Positions 23,950 through 32,898 of a stretch of 64,000 nucleotides of DNA are shown here, piece by piece. Positions within the stretch are counted from its first letter, which is position 1. Each line of letters begins with the position of its first letter. The position numbers and the translations under genes are program-made. Location of the stretch: positions 203,459 through 267,458 of the forward strand of contig DAOPZC010000001.1 in the NCBI GenBank assembly GCA_035353175.1, given 5' to 3'. The notes below the pieces were generated by a model. It worked only from the letters and a program-made list of their open reading frames with translations, was not told where the DNA came from and searched no databases. Origin of the DNA: DAOPZC01 sp035353175 (GTDB lineage: Bacteria; Verrucomicrobiota; Kiritimatiellia; RFP12; UBA1067).

Positions 23950-24963
23950 ATGCAGAACATCGACTGGAATAGCTTGGGTTTCAAATACATGGACACGCAC
24001 TGTCACATCCGTTATGTATGGCGTGACGGGGCGTGGGACAAGGGCGAGCTGGTCTCGGAGCCGTATTTGCAGATGCATATTGCCGCGTCTTGCCTGCACT
24101 ACGGACAGGCGGCGTTCGAGGGCCTGAAGGCATTCCGGTGCAAGGACGGCAAGGTCCGCATTTTCCGCCCCGACGCCAACGGCGAGCGGATGTTCAACAC
24201 CGCCCGGCGGACCTGCATGGCGCAGGTGCCGGTGGCGATGTTCGTCGACGCGGTCAAGCGGGTGGTCAAGGCGAACGAGGACTACGTGCCGCCGTTCGGC
24301 ACGGGCGGCTCGATGTACATCCGCCCGCTCCTGATCGGCTCGGGGCCCCAGATCGGCGTCGCGCCCGCGAACGAGTACACTTTTTTGGTGATGGTGATGC
24401 CCGTGGGGCCTTATTATAAAGGCGGGCTGAAGCCGGTGCGGGCGCTGATCTTGGACGAGTACGACCGCGCGGCGCCGCAGGGCATGGGCGACGTCAAGGT
24501 GGCGGGCAACTATGCGGCCAGCCTGTACGCGCACGAGTCGGCCAAACACGCGGGCTATCCCGTGGAGCTGTATCTCGACGCGAAGACCCACACGCTGGTC
24601 GAAGAGTTCGCGACCTCCAACTTCATCGGCATCAAGCCGGACGGCACGTATGTGACGCCCGACTCGCACTCGGTGCTGCCGAGCGTGACGAACAACACGC
24701 TCAAGCAGATCGCCGCGGACCTGGGCATGAAGGTCGAGGTGCGCCCGGTTCCGTACGAGGAGATCGAGACCTTCTCCGAGATCGCCGCCTGCGGCACCGC
24801 CGTGGTGGTGACGCCGGTGTGCGAGATCACGCGCGGCGGCAAGGTCATGAAGATCAGCGATCCCGACGGCTGCGGACCGGTGTTGCAGAAGTTGTACGAC
24901 ACGGTGCAAGGCATCCAGTACGGCGAGCTTCCGGATACGCACGGCTGGTGCGTCGAGGTGTGA
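23950..24963 (+). CDS. ilvE: Branched-chain amino acid aminotransferase
   Basis: 337 aa PLP-dependent class IV transaminase that interconverts Val/Leu/Ile and their 2-keto acids. The N-terminus WNSLGFKYMDTHCHIRY and LHYGQAAFEGLKAFRCKDGKV are family standard; the PLP lysine lies in MGDVKVAGNYAAS, and VEEFATSNFIGI and TPVCEITRGGKV complete the active site. ATG 23950 is chosen because it starts the conserved N-terminus with AAGGA upstream; the frame is open further upstream without similarity. Its stop overlaps the GTG of recQ by 4 bp. Confidence 0.95.
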   Translation: MQNIDWNSLGFKYMDTHCHIRYVWRDGAWDKGELVSEPYLQMHIAASCLHYGQAAFEGLKAFRCKDGKVRIFRPDANGERMFNTARRTCMAQVPVAMFVDAVKRVVKANEDYVPPFGTGGSMYIRPLLIGSGPQIGVAPANEYTFLVMVMPVGPYYKGGLKPVRALILDEYDRAAPQGMGDVKVAGNYAASLYAHESAKHAGYPVELYLDAKTHTLVEEFATSNFIGIKPDGTYVTPDSHSVLPSVTNNTLKQIAADLGMKVEVRPVPYEEIETFSEIAACGTAVVVTPVCEITRGGKVMKISDPDGCGPVLQKLYDTVQGIQYGELPDTHGWCVEV

Positions 24964-27143
24964 GCGAGCCTTGGACAGACGAGCGGCTGCGTCAGGAGCT
25001 GCACAGGCATTTCGGGCATGACGCGTTCCGCGAAGGGCAGTCCGAGGCGATCCGGAGCGTGCTTGCCGGCCGCGACGTGGTGCTGGTCATGCCGACCGGC
25101 TCGGGCAAGTCGCTCTGTTACCAGCTGACCGCGCTGCTGCTGCCGGGCGTGACCGTTGTCGTCTCGCCGCTGATCGCCCTCATGAAAGACCAGGTCGACG
25201 CGTTGGAGCGCAAGGGCATCCCCGCGACGTTCCTCAATTCGTCCGTCGACAGCTCCGACATGGCGTACCGGCTGGACGGAGTCCGGCAGGGGCGCTACAA
25301 GCTGGTCTACGTGGCCCCCGAGCGCTTCCGCAACCGGCGCTTCGCGGACGCGCTGGCGGCGGCGCAGGTGTCGCTGTTCACGGTCGACGAGGCGCACTGC
25401 GTCAGCCAGTGGGGCCACGATTTCCGGCCCGACTACCTCAATCTCAAGCACGTGCTGGAGCAGCTCGGCCCCGCGCGGGTCCTGGCGGTGACGGCGACGG
25501 CTACGCCTGACGTGCGGAACGACATCATCAAGCAGCTCGGCTTGGGCGCCGCGCCGCGTGAGGCGCCGGTGGTCACGGTGACCGGCTTCGCGCGGCCCAA
25601 TCTCTATCTTTCGGTCACGCGTTGTCCCTCGCACCGGCACAAGTTCGAACGGCTGGTCCAGACGGTGGAGGCCTACCGTTGCGGCATCGTCTATTGCTCC
25701 ACCCGCAAGATGGTGGAGCGCGTGGCCGCGCTGCTGCAGGGCGACGGGTTCAAGCCCATCATGTATCACGGTGCGATGGCGGACGGCGAGCGCACGGCCG
25801 CGCAGGAGAAATTCATGGCCGACGCCGCCCCCGTGGTGGTTGCGACCAACGCGTTCGGCATGGGCGTGGACCGGAGCGACCTCCGCTTCGTGGTGCACTG
25901 GGATATTCCGGGCAGCCTGGAGGCGTACTATCAGGAGGTCGGCCGCGCGGGGCGCGACGGCTCGAGCGCCTGGTGCGAGCTGCTCTACAACTACGCCGAC
26001 GTGGCGACGCAGCGCTTTTTCCTCGACGGCGCGAACCCCTCGTTCGCGGACATCCTCGCGGTGTGGCAGGCGGTCCTGAAAGCCTGCGGCGAACAGGAGG
26101 TCACCTGCTCCGTCGAAGAGTGGACGAAACTCGCCTCACTGAAGAACGACATGGAGGTGCGCAGCATCCTGGGGCTGATCGAACGCGCTCGGCTGATCGA
26201 GCGCGAGATACGGCCCGGCAGCCGCGCCTACACGACGCGCCTCCTGCCCAATCCCGATCTGGCGCTGACGGAGCTGAAAAAGCTGGCGGCGGGATTGGAT
26301 GAGAAGCGCCTTCGCGACGAGCGCAAGCTCGATACGCTGCTGCGCTTTGTGGATCAGCGCGGTTGTCGGCACGCTTTCATGCTCAACTATTTCGGCGAAA
26401 TGGCCTATGTTTCCGGCTGTGTGAACTGTGACCGCTGCCGCCTCAAGACGCCGGTTAAATCGCTCCCCCCGGATGAGCCACAATGGATTGTGATTCAAAA
26501 GGTGTTGAGCTGCGTGACGCGGATGGGCGGGCGGTTCGACGCGCTGTGCGTGGCCCAGGTTTTGCATGGCGATAGCGAGGAGTCGGTGGTGCGGCACAAG
26601 TTGAACGAACTGACGACCTTCGGGTTGCTCGCTGATATGACGGTTCAACAGATCCGCGCGGTGATCGAGGCGCTACAGTCTGAAGGGTGCCTGAGCGAGT
26701 CCTCCGACAACCGGCATCGGGTGGCTATGACGCCGAAGGGGAAGCAGGTGATGTTTCGCACCTGCGAAGGGTTCCGGATCGCCTGGCCCAAAGAGAGGGG
26801 GGGTGTCGCCAAGGAGTCCTCAATCATCCCGACGGCGCACACGCGGGGCGGGGGCGCATCCGCGAAACGGCCGCAAACGCCTCGGCAGGACCTCCCTGCC
26901 GAAGCCGGCACGGTGCCCGACCACGCGCTGGTCGCCCGGCTCCAAAAATGGGTGCGGCAAACGGCGGCTGGCCAGAAGGTGCCGGCGTTCCAGATCCTCA
27001 ACAAGGCCACCGTTGCGGCGGTGGCGGCCGCGCGTCCGACGAACTTTGCGGAGCTCGAAGCGGTCAAGGGCATGGGGCCGGTCAAGGTGCAGCGGTTCGG
27101 GCGGATGATATTGGACGTGTTGGCTTCGCCGGGGTGTGCTTGA
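24960..27143 (+). CDS. recQ: ATP-dependent DNA helicase RecQ
   Basis: 727 aa 3'-5' DNA helicase of recombinational repair. Motifs in order: FREGQSEAIRSVLAGRD (motif 0), MPTGSGKSLCYQL (Walker A), VDEAHCVSQWGHDFRPDY (DEAH), AVTATATPDVR, GIVYCSTRK, ATNAFGMGVDRSDLRFVVHWDIPGSLEAYYQEVGRAGRDG. The zinc-binding region is CRHAFMLNYFGE followed by GCVNCDRC, then a winged-helix RQC domain and a C-terminal HRDC domain (about residues 645-720). Translation starts at GTG 24960, overlapping the ilvE stop (GTGA), so it is coupled to ilvE, an odd pairing of functions. An Arg/Gly/Pro-rich linker precedes HRDC. Confidence 0.95.
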   Translation: MSEPWTDERLRQELHRHFGHDAFREGQSEAIRSVLAGRDVVLVMPTGSGKSLCYQLTALLLPGVTVVVSPLIALMKDQVDALERKGIPATFLNSSVDSSDMAYRLDGVRQGRYKLVYVAPERFRNRRFADALAAAQVSLFTVDEAHCVSQWGHDFRPDYLNLKHVLEQLGPARVLAVTATATPDVRNDIIKQLGLGAAPREAPVVTVTGFARPNLYLSVTRCPSHRHKFERLVQTVEAYRCGIVYCSTRKMVERVAALLQGDGFKPIMYHGAMADGERTAAQEKFMADAAPVVVATNAFGMGVDRSDLRFVVHWDIPGSLEAYYQEVGRAGRDGSSAWCELLYNYADVATQRFFLDGANPSFADILAVWQAVLKACGEQEVTCSVEEWTKLASLKNDMEVRSILGLIERARLIEREIRPGSRAYTTRLLPNPDLALTELKKLAAGLDEKRLRDERKLDTLLRFVDQRGCRHAFMLNYFGEMAYVSGCVNCDRCRLKTPVKSLPPDEPQWIVIQKVLSCVTRMGGRFDALCVAQVLHGDSEESVVRHKLNELTTFGLLADMTVQQIRAVIEALQSEGCLSESSDNRHRVAMTPKGKQVMFRTCEGFRIAWPKERGGVAKESSIIPTAHTRGGGASAKRPQTPRQDLPAEAGTVPDHALVARLQKWVRQTAAGQKVPAFQILNKATVAAVAAARPTNFAELEAVKGMGPVKVQRFGRMILDVLASPGCA

Positions 27144-27314
27144 TTAACCCGTTGCAGGTATGGTACGTTTCGGCCTTTGGCGGGACCGGGTGATGTGTCC
27201 GGGATCTTTTCCGAGGCGTCCATATCCACAACCTCCGCGACAACTCCCCTCTCGAAGACAAGACCCGCAGCCGCAACGGCAATCTGGGCTGTTCGACAGC
27301 TGTTCGGAAAATAT

Positions 27315-27344
27315 TTGCTTCCTGCATTGATAACCAGATATAGT
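27315..27344 (+). promoter_or_regulatory. Predicted promoter of the CsgG-like lipoprotein gene
   Basis: TTGCTT (27315-27320), 18 bp, TATAGT (27339-27344). The start of transcription would fall around 27351, almost on the in-frame ATG at 27353. The preceding 170 bp after recQ hold no gene that I can support. Confidence 0.45.
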
Positions 27345-27352
27345 TATGCGCA

Positions 27353-28048
27353 ATGAATACAGTGAGGCCGGCAAGCGTCAACAACAATACGAGGAGGGAC
27401 CATGGTGAGGGTCAGGGATCCGGGTTTTCTTCCTCGGGGCCTGTTTTGTTGCTTTTGCCGGGGCTGTTGTTATTGGCAGCATGTGCGCCTCTAATTGAAG
27501 ATGTGATAAATCCGACGGGGGCGACGGTTGCCACACCGCCGATCACAGGGCCCGCAAAAGCCATCAGTGACCGGCCACCGCCTAATTTGTCAAAATATCC
27601 GTTCAAAGATTCAACTGTGGCGATTCTCACATTTGATGTGCGGGCCGGTATTTCCGCCGAGGAGGTCGCGCTTCTGGCGGATCGGTTTGAAGTCGAGTTT
27701 GGAAAAGTGAACGTGCAAAAGGTGGTCAGTCGTTCCAAGATGAAACAGGTCCTGGAGCTTCAAAAGTTTGCGGCGACTTGCGGTAGCACGGAGTGCGCGA
27801 TTGAGGCGGGCCAACTTCTGAATGTGGAATACATGATCTATGGTTCGGTCGGTCGGATCAACCGTTTGAACACAATCAACATTTACATGACGAGCGTCGA
27901 GCGAGGAGAAGTTGTGGCGAGTTCGACAACTGATTATGAGGGGTCTCCCGAGGGATTGATCAAAAACGGTGCCCGGCAGGCTGTGAACAGTTTTTTGCGT
28001 GCCGTTATGGTGAAAGTCACCAAACAGCAGAGCGCGGGCGGCCAATAA
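27353..28048 (+). CDS. CsgG-like lipoprotein (start uncertain)
   Basis: 231 aa. A lipobox-type signal (VLLLLPGLLLLAAC) is followed by a CsgG/LpoB-like domain: STVAILTFDVRAGISAEEVALLADRF, VVSRSKMKQVLE, then CGSTECAIEAGQLLNVEYMIYGSVGRI and LIKNGARQAV. CsgG-like lipoproteins act in envelope secretion or as accessory factors in the periplasm. The start is odd: an ideal ribosome site GAGGAGGG with ATG at 27402 is one base out of frame with the signal peptide. The in-frame ATG 27353 has no ribosome site and would be nearly leaderless. Either translation is leaderless or a one-base indel exists around 27402-27445. Base composition is lower in GC than in flanking housekeeping genes. Confidence 0.75.
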   Translation: MNTVRPASVNNNTRRDHGEGQGSGFSSSGPVLLLLPGLLLLAACAPLIEDVINPTGATVATPPITGPAKAISDRPPPNLSKYPFKDSTVAILTFDVRAGISAEEVALLADRFEVEFGKVNVQKVVSRSKMKQVLELQKFAATCGSTECAIEAGQLLNVEYMIYGSVGRINRLNTINIYMTSVERGEVVASSTTDYEGSPEGLIKNGARQAVNSFLRAVMVKVTKQQSAGGQ

Positions 28049-28173
28049 GAAACGTAATTTTTTCATTTATGGTGTATTAGGGCTTGCTTTTATGTGCAGG
28101 AAAGAAGTAAGTTGAGTATACGAGACTTGGTTATATGTGGTTGATTCAAATCGGTTTATTGGAGACTGTTTTT

Positions 28174-28797
28174 ATGAAACACCGTTTTCTTGTCTTGTTG
28201 GTTCCTGTTGCCATGGCAGTCACGAGTGGATGTCAGACGGCGGTGCCGATTAAAGCGAGTGCATTGCCGCGGATAAGCGAACCGAAACCGCAATCCCTCT
28301 GTGTCCTGAAGGAGGCGACGGACGCGAGAAAGAATAAATCCGATCACGTGGGGCGTCACACCTTTACTGTGTTTATGATTCCTACCATTAGCGTGGAGTC
28401 AAGGGAGCCTTTGGGGAAGGAGGTCGGGAAGGTCTTTACGGAGGCATTGACCCAGTCGGGATACGAAGTCAGGCAGGTTGCGGCGTTGGATGAGGCGGAC
28501 GGCCCCGTTTTAGTCATTCAAGTTGATTCTTTCAGAAACTATTTGTTCTCGTGGTTGTGGCCGCTTGGGTTGACGGGGGGGCGGGCGAAACTGACTCCGT
28601 ATGTGTTCGGCAGTGATGGCAAAGTCCTTTGGAAGGGTGAGCCTTGCGTTGCTTGGGGCGGCTGCCCCTCTGCCGCATATATGGCTGGTTTCGAAACGAC
28701 CGTAAAAATGGAAATGTCCTCAATCATGCGCGATGTTGTGGTGCAGTTCCGCACTCCGGCTTTTTTAAATGCGGTGTCACCAGCGTCGGGAGAATAA
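28174..28797 (+). CDS. Hypothetical lipoprotein
   Basis: 207 aa, with signal peptide and lipobox (LVPVAMAVTSGC). The mature part has GKEVGKVFTEALTQSGYEV and VLVIQVDSFRNYLFSWLWPLGLTGGRAKL, resembling uncharacterised YajG-like lipoproteins with a beta-rich periplasmic domain; no catalytic motif is seen. ATG 28174 follows GGAGA; an in-frame ATG at 28135 would put 13 residues before the signal. It may be co-transcribed with the CsgG-like gene, 125 bp upstream. Function unknown. Confidence 0.75.
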   Translation: MKHRFLVLLVPVAMAVTSGCQTAVPIKASALPRISEPKPQSLCVLKEATDARKNKSDHVGRHTFTVFMIPTISVESREPLGKEVGKVFTEALTQSGYEVRQVAALDEADGPVLVIQVDSFRNYLFSWLWPLGLTGGRAKLTPYVFGSDGKVLWKGEPCVAWGGCPSAAYMAGFETTVKMEMSSIMRDVVVQFRTPAFLNAVSPASGE

Positions 28798-28815
28798 TGG
28801 GCGCGGGCTGACTGG

Positions 28816-28837
28816 CGAGAGCGATTTTTGGCTCTCG
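28816..28837. terminator. Hairpin between convergent genes, possible bidirectional terminator
   Basis: CGAGAGC (28816-28822) and GCTCTCG (28831-28837) form a 7-bp stem with a T-rich loop, between the hypothetical lipoprotein and the convergent metallophosphoesterase gene. There is no long T-run after the stem in either direction. Confidence 0.35.
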
Positions 28838-28916
28838 GAAGAGAGAGCCTGCTCGCCTGCTCGCCGCCGTAACGTTGCTGGTTGGCGTTGAGCTGCCCTT
28901 ATCGTAGCATAGTGAT

Positions 28917-30758
28917 TCAGGGCTGTTTCCTCTGCAGGGCTTCTTCAATGAGGCCCCTCAGGTTTTTGCGAATCGCATCGCGCCCACAAAGAGGGGTGTG
29001 CTCATCGACAAACACCGAGAGTGTGGTGGCGGAAGTTGTGCCCGTTTTTTTCTGTAAGTTCAGGAGGCGCTCATATTCCACTGGCAATGTGACATCGTGT
29101 CTTCGAATGATGATCTTGCCTTTGAACTCGTCGGCTAAAGCCGGGAGAAGGTCCCGGTCGATTTCTACACACTCTTCACAACCGGGCGCATAAAAGAATT
29201 CAATGAACAGGGGTGTCTGCCGTTTTATTTGTTCAGGGACTAACGCGGGCGAACGGGGTTGATCGGCGCCTCGGGCCTCGCTGAATGAATGGGCCCCGAT
29301 TGAATCGGAGCCCAAAAGCGTAAATAAATTGGTCCATAGTGCAGGAATGTTCAGAGTCTGCTGCATGGGGCCCAAGTGTTTCCCGGGGAAGGCTCCTTGC
29401 ACGACAGGGCGCATGGGGTCGTTTGAACTGACGGTGAACTCGCACCTGAAGAAGCGGTCTATCTGCTCCGGAGACACCTCGAAACGGCACTCGGCTTCGG
29501 CAGACGAGGCAATCAGTCCAGGAGCGTATAATACTTTCAGCCAAGGGCTTCGGCTGCGAATCTGTTTGAGCACAAGTGGTGCACGGCCTCGGTTGCCGAC
29601 CTGCATCGTTACAACGTGGGGCAATCCGTCGGTGAGGTTGACGGGTGTGGTCGGGATAGTGAGTGTCAATTGGGGTGAATCGCTTGCCGCGAGAGGGTCC
29701 GAACCGGAAAGCCGGGCCGCATTTTCAGCGTCGGAATCAACGTAATAACTGCTGATGAGACTTGCGGCGGCTTCGCATTCATCAATCTGGGATGTCAGAG
29801 GAATAATCTGGTGCGCAAGGCACCAGCGCGGCGTTTTGATTGTGACGGGCGAAAAAATCCTCTGCAGCTCAGCGCCTTCTGGCGGGAGGATCGGAAGGGC
29901 GGACTCCTTGCCGCGTGTCGCGGCGGCTGAGGTGTTTGCCTCGTGGTGGGTTAAGAGCAGAACGCCGAGGTTCTCGCCGTTCTTACCGGCCTGACATATT
30001 GTCGCGCCATTTACCACTTCCGGCGGCGAAAGGAGCGATTGCGAATGACCGCCGATAATCACATCGATCCCCTTACATTTCTCGGCCAGCCGTCGGTCTT
30101 CGTCGGGGTTCTGGTGAGACAGCACGACAAACAGATCAACCGGTTCTTGACACGACTTATGGAATTTTTTGATGACGTCTGATGGGCGCGTCGTGGCGAG
30201 TTCGTTTGGAATCCGCGAAAGGTCCCAGTTCTTGGGCGAGCTGACGGATACAATCCCGATGCGCAGTCCCGCACGAATAATAATCTTCCACGGAGGAACC
30301 AACATCTCCTTCTTGTGACTTCCTGCGGTGAGTCGGTATCCACCCGAAAGCCAGGGAAACGTTGACGTGTCTCGTTCCGTGTCCCAAAACCCAGCCTTCT
30401 TGTTGATGGCTGACCAGCCTTGATAGCCGGATTTCAAGTCCTGGTCGCCTATGGCAACGGCCTCGTAATCCATAAGGGATATGAGTTTAAGCAGGAGCGC
30501 CTCTTGTTCTAGTGATGTCTCGGGGGGGAACAAGTCGCCAGAATCGAGTAAAAGAGTGTTTTCTGGACCGGCTGAAGCACGCAATTCGTTGATCAGCCAA
30601 GCCCGTTTAGCCAGACCGCCCCATGGATTGCTTGGGCAATGGCAGGAGCGCATGATCCCATTGGCAGAACCGGAAAAAATAAGGGTCAAAGGGCGCTGGC
30701 TTGCTCCGGCACAGCACACCATTGCAGAAGACAAAAAAAAGAGAAAATGCGTCTTCAT
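28917..30758 (-). CDS. Exported metallophosphoesterase fused to a thioredoxin-like domain
   Basis: 613 aa with signal peptide. Residues about 22-290 are a 5'-nucleotidase-like metallophosphoesterase: LIFSGSANGIMRSCHC, GGLAKRAWLINELRA, LLLDSGDLF, AVAIGDQDL and the VIIGGHSQSLL metal-His motif. A middle segment (about 380-480) is beta-rich with VSSNDPMRPVVQG. The C-terminal part (about 525-613) is thioredoxin-like: FIEFFYAPGCEECVEIDRDLLPALADEF, with CEEC at the redox position. The first C-x-C (SCHC) and the CEEC suggest redox or metal handling in the periplasm. It is divergent from a TlpA-like gene with only 31 bp between start codons. No ribosome site is visible. Substrate unknown. Confidence 0.75.
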   Translation of the reverse strand: MKTHFLFFLSSAMVCCAGASQRPLTLIFSGSANGIMRSCHCPSNPWGGLAKRAWLINELRASAGPENTLLLDSGDLFPPETSLEQEALLLKLISLMDYEAVAIGDQDLKSGYQGWSAINKKAGFWDTERDTSTFPWLSGGYRLTAGSHKKEMLVPPWKIIIRAGLRIGIVSVSSPKNWDLSRIPNELATTRPSDVIKKFHKSCQEPVDLFVVLSHQNPDEDRRLAEKCKGIDVIIGGHSQSLLSPPEVVNGATICQAGKNGENLGVLLLTHHEANTSAAATRGKESALPILPPEGAELQRIFSPVTIKTPRWCLAHQIIPLTSQIDECEAAASLISSYYVDSDAENAARLSGSDPLAASDSPQLTLTIPTTPVNLTDGLPHVVTMQVGNRGRAPLVLKQIRSRSPWLKVLYAPGLIASSAEAECRFEVSPEQIDRFFRCEFTVSSNDPMRPVVQGAFPGKHLGPMQQTLNIPALWTNLFTLLGSDSIGAHSFSEARGADQPRSPALVPEQIKRQTPLFIEFFYAPGCEECVEIDRDLLPALADEFKGKIIIRRHDVTLPVEYERLLNLQKKTGTTSATTLSVFVDEHTPLCGRDAIRKNLRGLIEEALQRKQP

Positions 30759-30789
30759 TTTGTCGCTAAAATACGGTATAAATGAATTT

Positions 30790-31368
30790 ATGACAAGGGT
30801 ATATTATTTGTCGTTTATTTTCTGTGTGGGGTTATGTTTGTCGAGTTTGCATGTGTTTGCGTCTACCAATCTTGTGGGGACTGTTGCGCCGACGCCCGTC
30901 TTGGTGACTTTTTCCGGAAGCTATCATATGCTCAACAAAACGTATTATCCTGGGGCCGAGCGGCCGCAGGAACCTCGAAGCGCCGTTGTGCTGAATTTTA
31001 TGAGCTTGAAGTGTGCGCCGTGTCAAAAAGAGTTGCCCCTTTTCTTGAACATCGTTCGTCCAGCGGTTGAATCTGCCTCGCAAAACAAGAGCCACCTTAA
31101 ATTTTACCTTGTCAGTCTGGATCCATTAAGCGCGAAGAGCCGGTTGCGCCAGTACATGGAAGAAAGAAAAATTAATATTGAGACTGAATTGTTGTTGGAT
31201 CCCTACAGCAAAGCGGCTGAAAAGTTTGGTGTCACGAGCATTCCGCGAACCATTGTGATCTCGCCTCGGGGACGCATTGTTGCCGATATTTCTGGGGCGG
31301 TGGACACTTTTGAAAGGCTTCTTCGTAGTGGGATCGAAGCGGCCTTGAGTGAAAAGGGGGCAGAATAA
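30790..31368 (+). CDS. TlpA-like thiol-disulfide protein (thioredoxin fold)
   Basis: 192 aa with signal peptide (YYLSFIFCVGLCLSSLHVFA). The thioredoxin fold is shown by VVLNFMSLKCAPCQKELPLF, with Cys75 and Cys78 as the redox pair, and the cis-proline loop FGVTSIPRTIVISPRGRI. It would act in the periplasm as a reductant or membrane-linked thiol oxidoreductase. ATG 30790 is 31 bp from the divergent start of the metallophosphoesterase-thioredoxin gene, so the two share a compact regulatory region and probably a process. The stop TAA shares one base with the ATG of the next gene. Confidence 0.85.
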   Translation: MTRVYYLSFIFCVGLCLSSLHVFASTNLVGTVAPTPVLVTFSGSYHMLNKTYYPGAERPQEPRSAVVLNFMSLKCAPCQKELPLFLNIVRPAVESASQNKSHLKFYLVSLDPLSAKSRLRQYMEERKINIETELLLDPYSKAAEKFGVTSIPRTIVISPRGRIVADISGAVDTFERLLRSGIEAALSEKGAE

Positions 31369-32597
31369 TGAGTCTGTCGTTTGGAAAGAGTCTCCGAAGC
31401 CTGCCGGGGGTGTGTTTGCGGGCCGTGGCTATCTGTCTGGCGCTGGCGGGATGTGTTGCGCCCGATGCCGAGACCTTCCGCCCGACCTGGTGGGACAATC
31501 CCCACAAACATGATTCCGATCATCTTTATTTTAAATCGGAGGGAAAGAGCGAGGTTGGTCTCGAACAGGCTCGACAAGAGGCGTTGAAAGAGGTCAAAGC
31601 GCAAGTTGCTGAATATATTTGCGACGAAGTGAAGGTGCAGCGGGACGACAGCGTCCTCCGAGCTGTTTTCAAGAGTAATAGCATGGCCGAATTGAGGGGA
31701 GTTGAGGTTTTTGACGAGGCGGATATGCGGTCGGGAGGTGTCTGGACGGTCTGGATGCTTGGCCGATATCCCCGTTCGGAATATGATCGTGTCCGGCAGA
31801 AAATGGAGAGGGGGACGCACCTCGAGCACCTCTGGAGAGAGGCTCAGTCTGCGGTGAACATGCAGAAGGAGGGCGATGCCGAGAAACTGTTGCTCGAAGT
31901 CATCCACTCGTATGACCAGGCGTTAAATATGTCGTTTGCAGTGGATGCGGCTAAATTGGCGTTGGCCGGGGTCTACGTGAAACAGAACCGGATCATGAGG
32001 GCCCGTCAATGGATCGGTGACGTTCAGAACGGTGCCACAGATGACGTTTGGCGGCGGCGGGCTGATGAGCTGATCGCCATGCTGCCCGCCCCCTCCGTCG
32101 GGGATGCATTTGATGGGAAGACGGTCGGGATTTATTGTTCGGTGCGGAAAGATGGGGTCGCCGCGCCGGATCTTGCGTTGACGCAAGATTTAAACGCTCG
32201 TTTGTTAAAAGAACAGGTCAAAACCGTTCAGCCGCCTGATGGCGGGATTCTCTGCCGTGATATTTTCGACGCCGATGCGGCGAAGGTGTTTTCGGACGCT
32301 TTTAGGCCACTTCATGCGGATGCGGTGTTGGTTGTCGTCCTGGACGTTGACACCCGCAAAACAGGAACGAAAGTCGAGATTCCGTTCTCGAACGAAAAAG
32401 TCGACGCTTTAGATGCCACCCTTCGCTATCTTGTGATCCGCGTGTCTGACGGGGTTGTGCTGGCGTCAGACGGTACGTCGGGATATTCAACGAATGGGAC
32501 GTATTTGATGACTGTCATTATGACTCATCCAAGGCACCTCCCCAAATACGCGTCTTTGATCGCTGCCGGGTTGTCCTTGCACGTGTCTGCCCGATAG
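31368..32597 (+). CDS. Lipoprotein with LPP20-like N-terminal domain
   Basis: 409 aa; signal peptide with lipobox (AICLALAGC). After PTWWDNPHKHDSDHLYFKSEG comes an LPP20-like helix, LEQARQEALKEVKAQVAEYI, where members of that family have GxG-x-S...A-x-x-A-R-x-x-A. A helical middle (about 150-230, ALAGVYVKQNRIMRARQWI) may be TPR-like, and the C-terminal third is a beta-rich domain with DAVLVVVLDVDTRKTGTKVEI. It is translationally coupled to the TlpA-like gene (TAATG). Function unknown; outer-membrane location is likely from the lipobox. Confidence 0.75.
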   Translation: MSLSFGKSLRSLPGVCLRAVAICLALAGCVAPDAETFRPTWWDNPHKHDSDHLYFKSEGKSEVGLEQARQEALKEVKAQVAEYICDEVKVQRDDSVLRAVFKSNSMAELRGVEVFDEADMRSGGVWTVWMLGRYPRSEYDRVRQKMERGTHLEHLWREAQSAVNMQKEGDAEKLLLEVIHSYDQALNMSFAVDAAKLALAGVYVKQNRIMRARQWIGDVQNGATDDVWRRRADELIAMLPAPSVGDAFDGKTVGIYCSVRKDGVAAPDLALTQDLNARLLKEQVKTVQPPDGGILCRDIFDADAAKVFSDAFRPLHADAVLVVVLDVDTRKTGTKVEIPFSNEKVDALDATLRYLVIRVSDGVVLASDGTSGYSTNGTYLMTVIMTHPRHLPKYASLIAAGLSLHVSAR

Positions 32598-32898
32598 CCT
32601 GTGGGCGGGCGAAACGAAACGACATGACGGTCTGGTAGCCCCCAACTGTTGTTCTTGCTGATCCGGGTGCGGTCCAAGGCAAGGGTTCTGATTAGGATCG
32701 ACGCTTCAACCGGTTGATTTTGTGTCTGCTTGTAAACACGAGGAGAGGACTTTCCTGTGTAGCAGGCAATATTCTGATTGAACAATCGTTTAATTGAGAC
32801 CATACTATTCATAACCAAATGAGCCGATCACCATAATGCGGTTCTTTTGACGAGTAGGCTGTTGACGTCTGCGTTTTTTTACGAAAGGAGTGCCGGAT
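32598..32898. other. Intergenic region upstream of the envelope lipoprotein operon
   Basis: No gene is supported in these 301 bp. A possible promoter TTGAAC-17-CATACT lies near 32778-32806 and a second TTGACG is near 32857. The composition is AT-rich. An AAAGGAG ribosome site at the right end belongs to the next gene. Confidence 0.4.
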
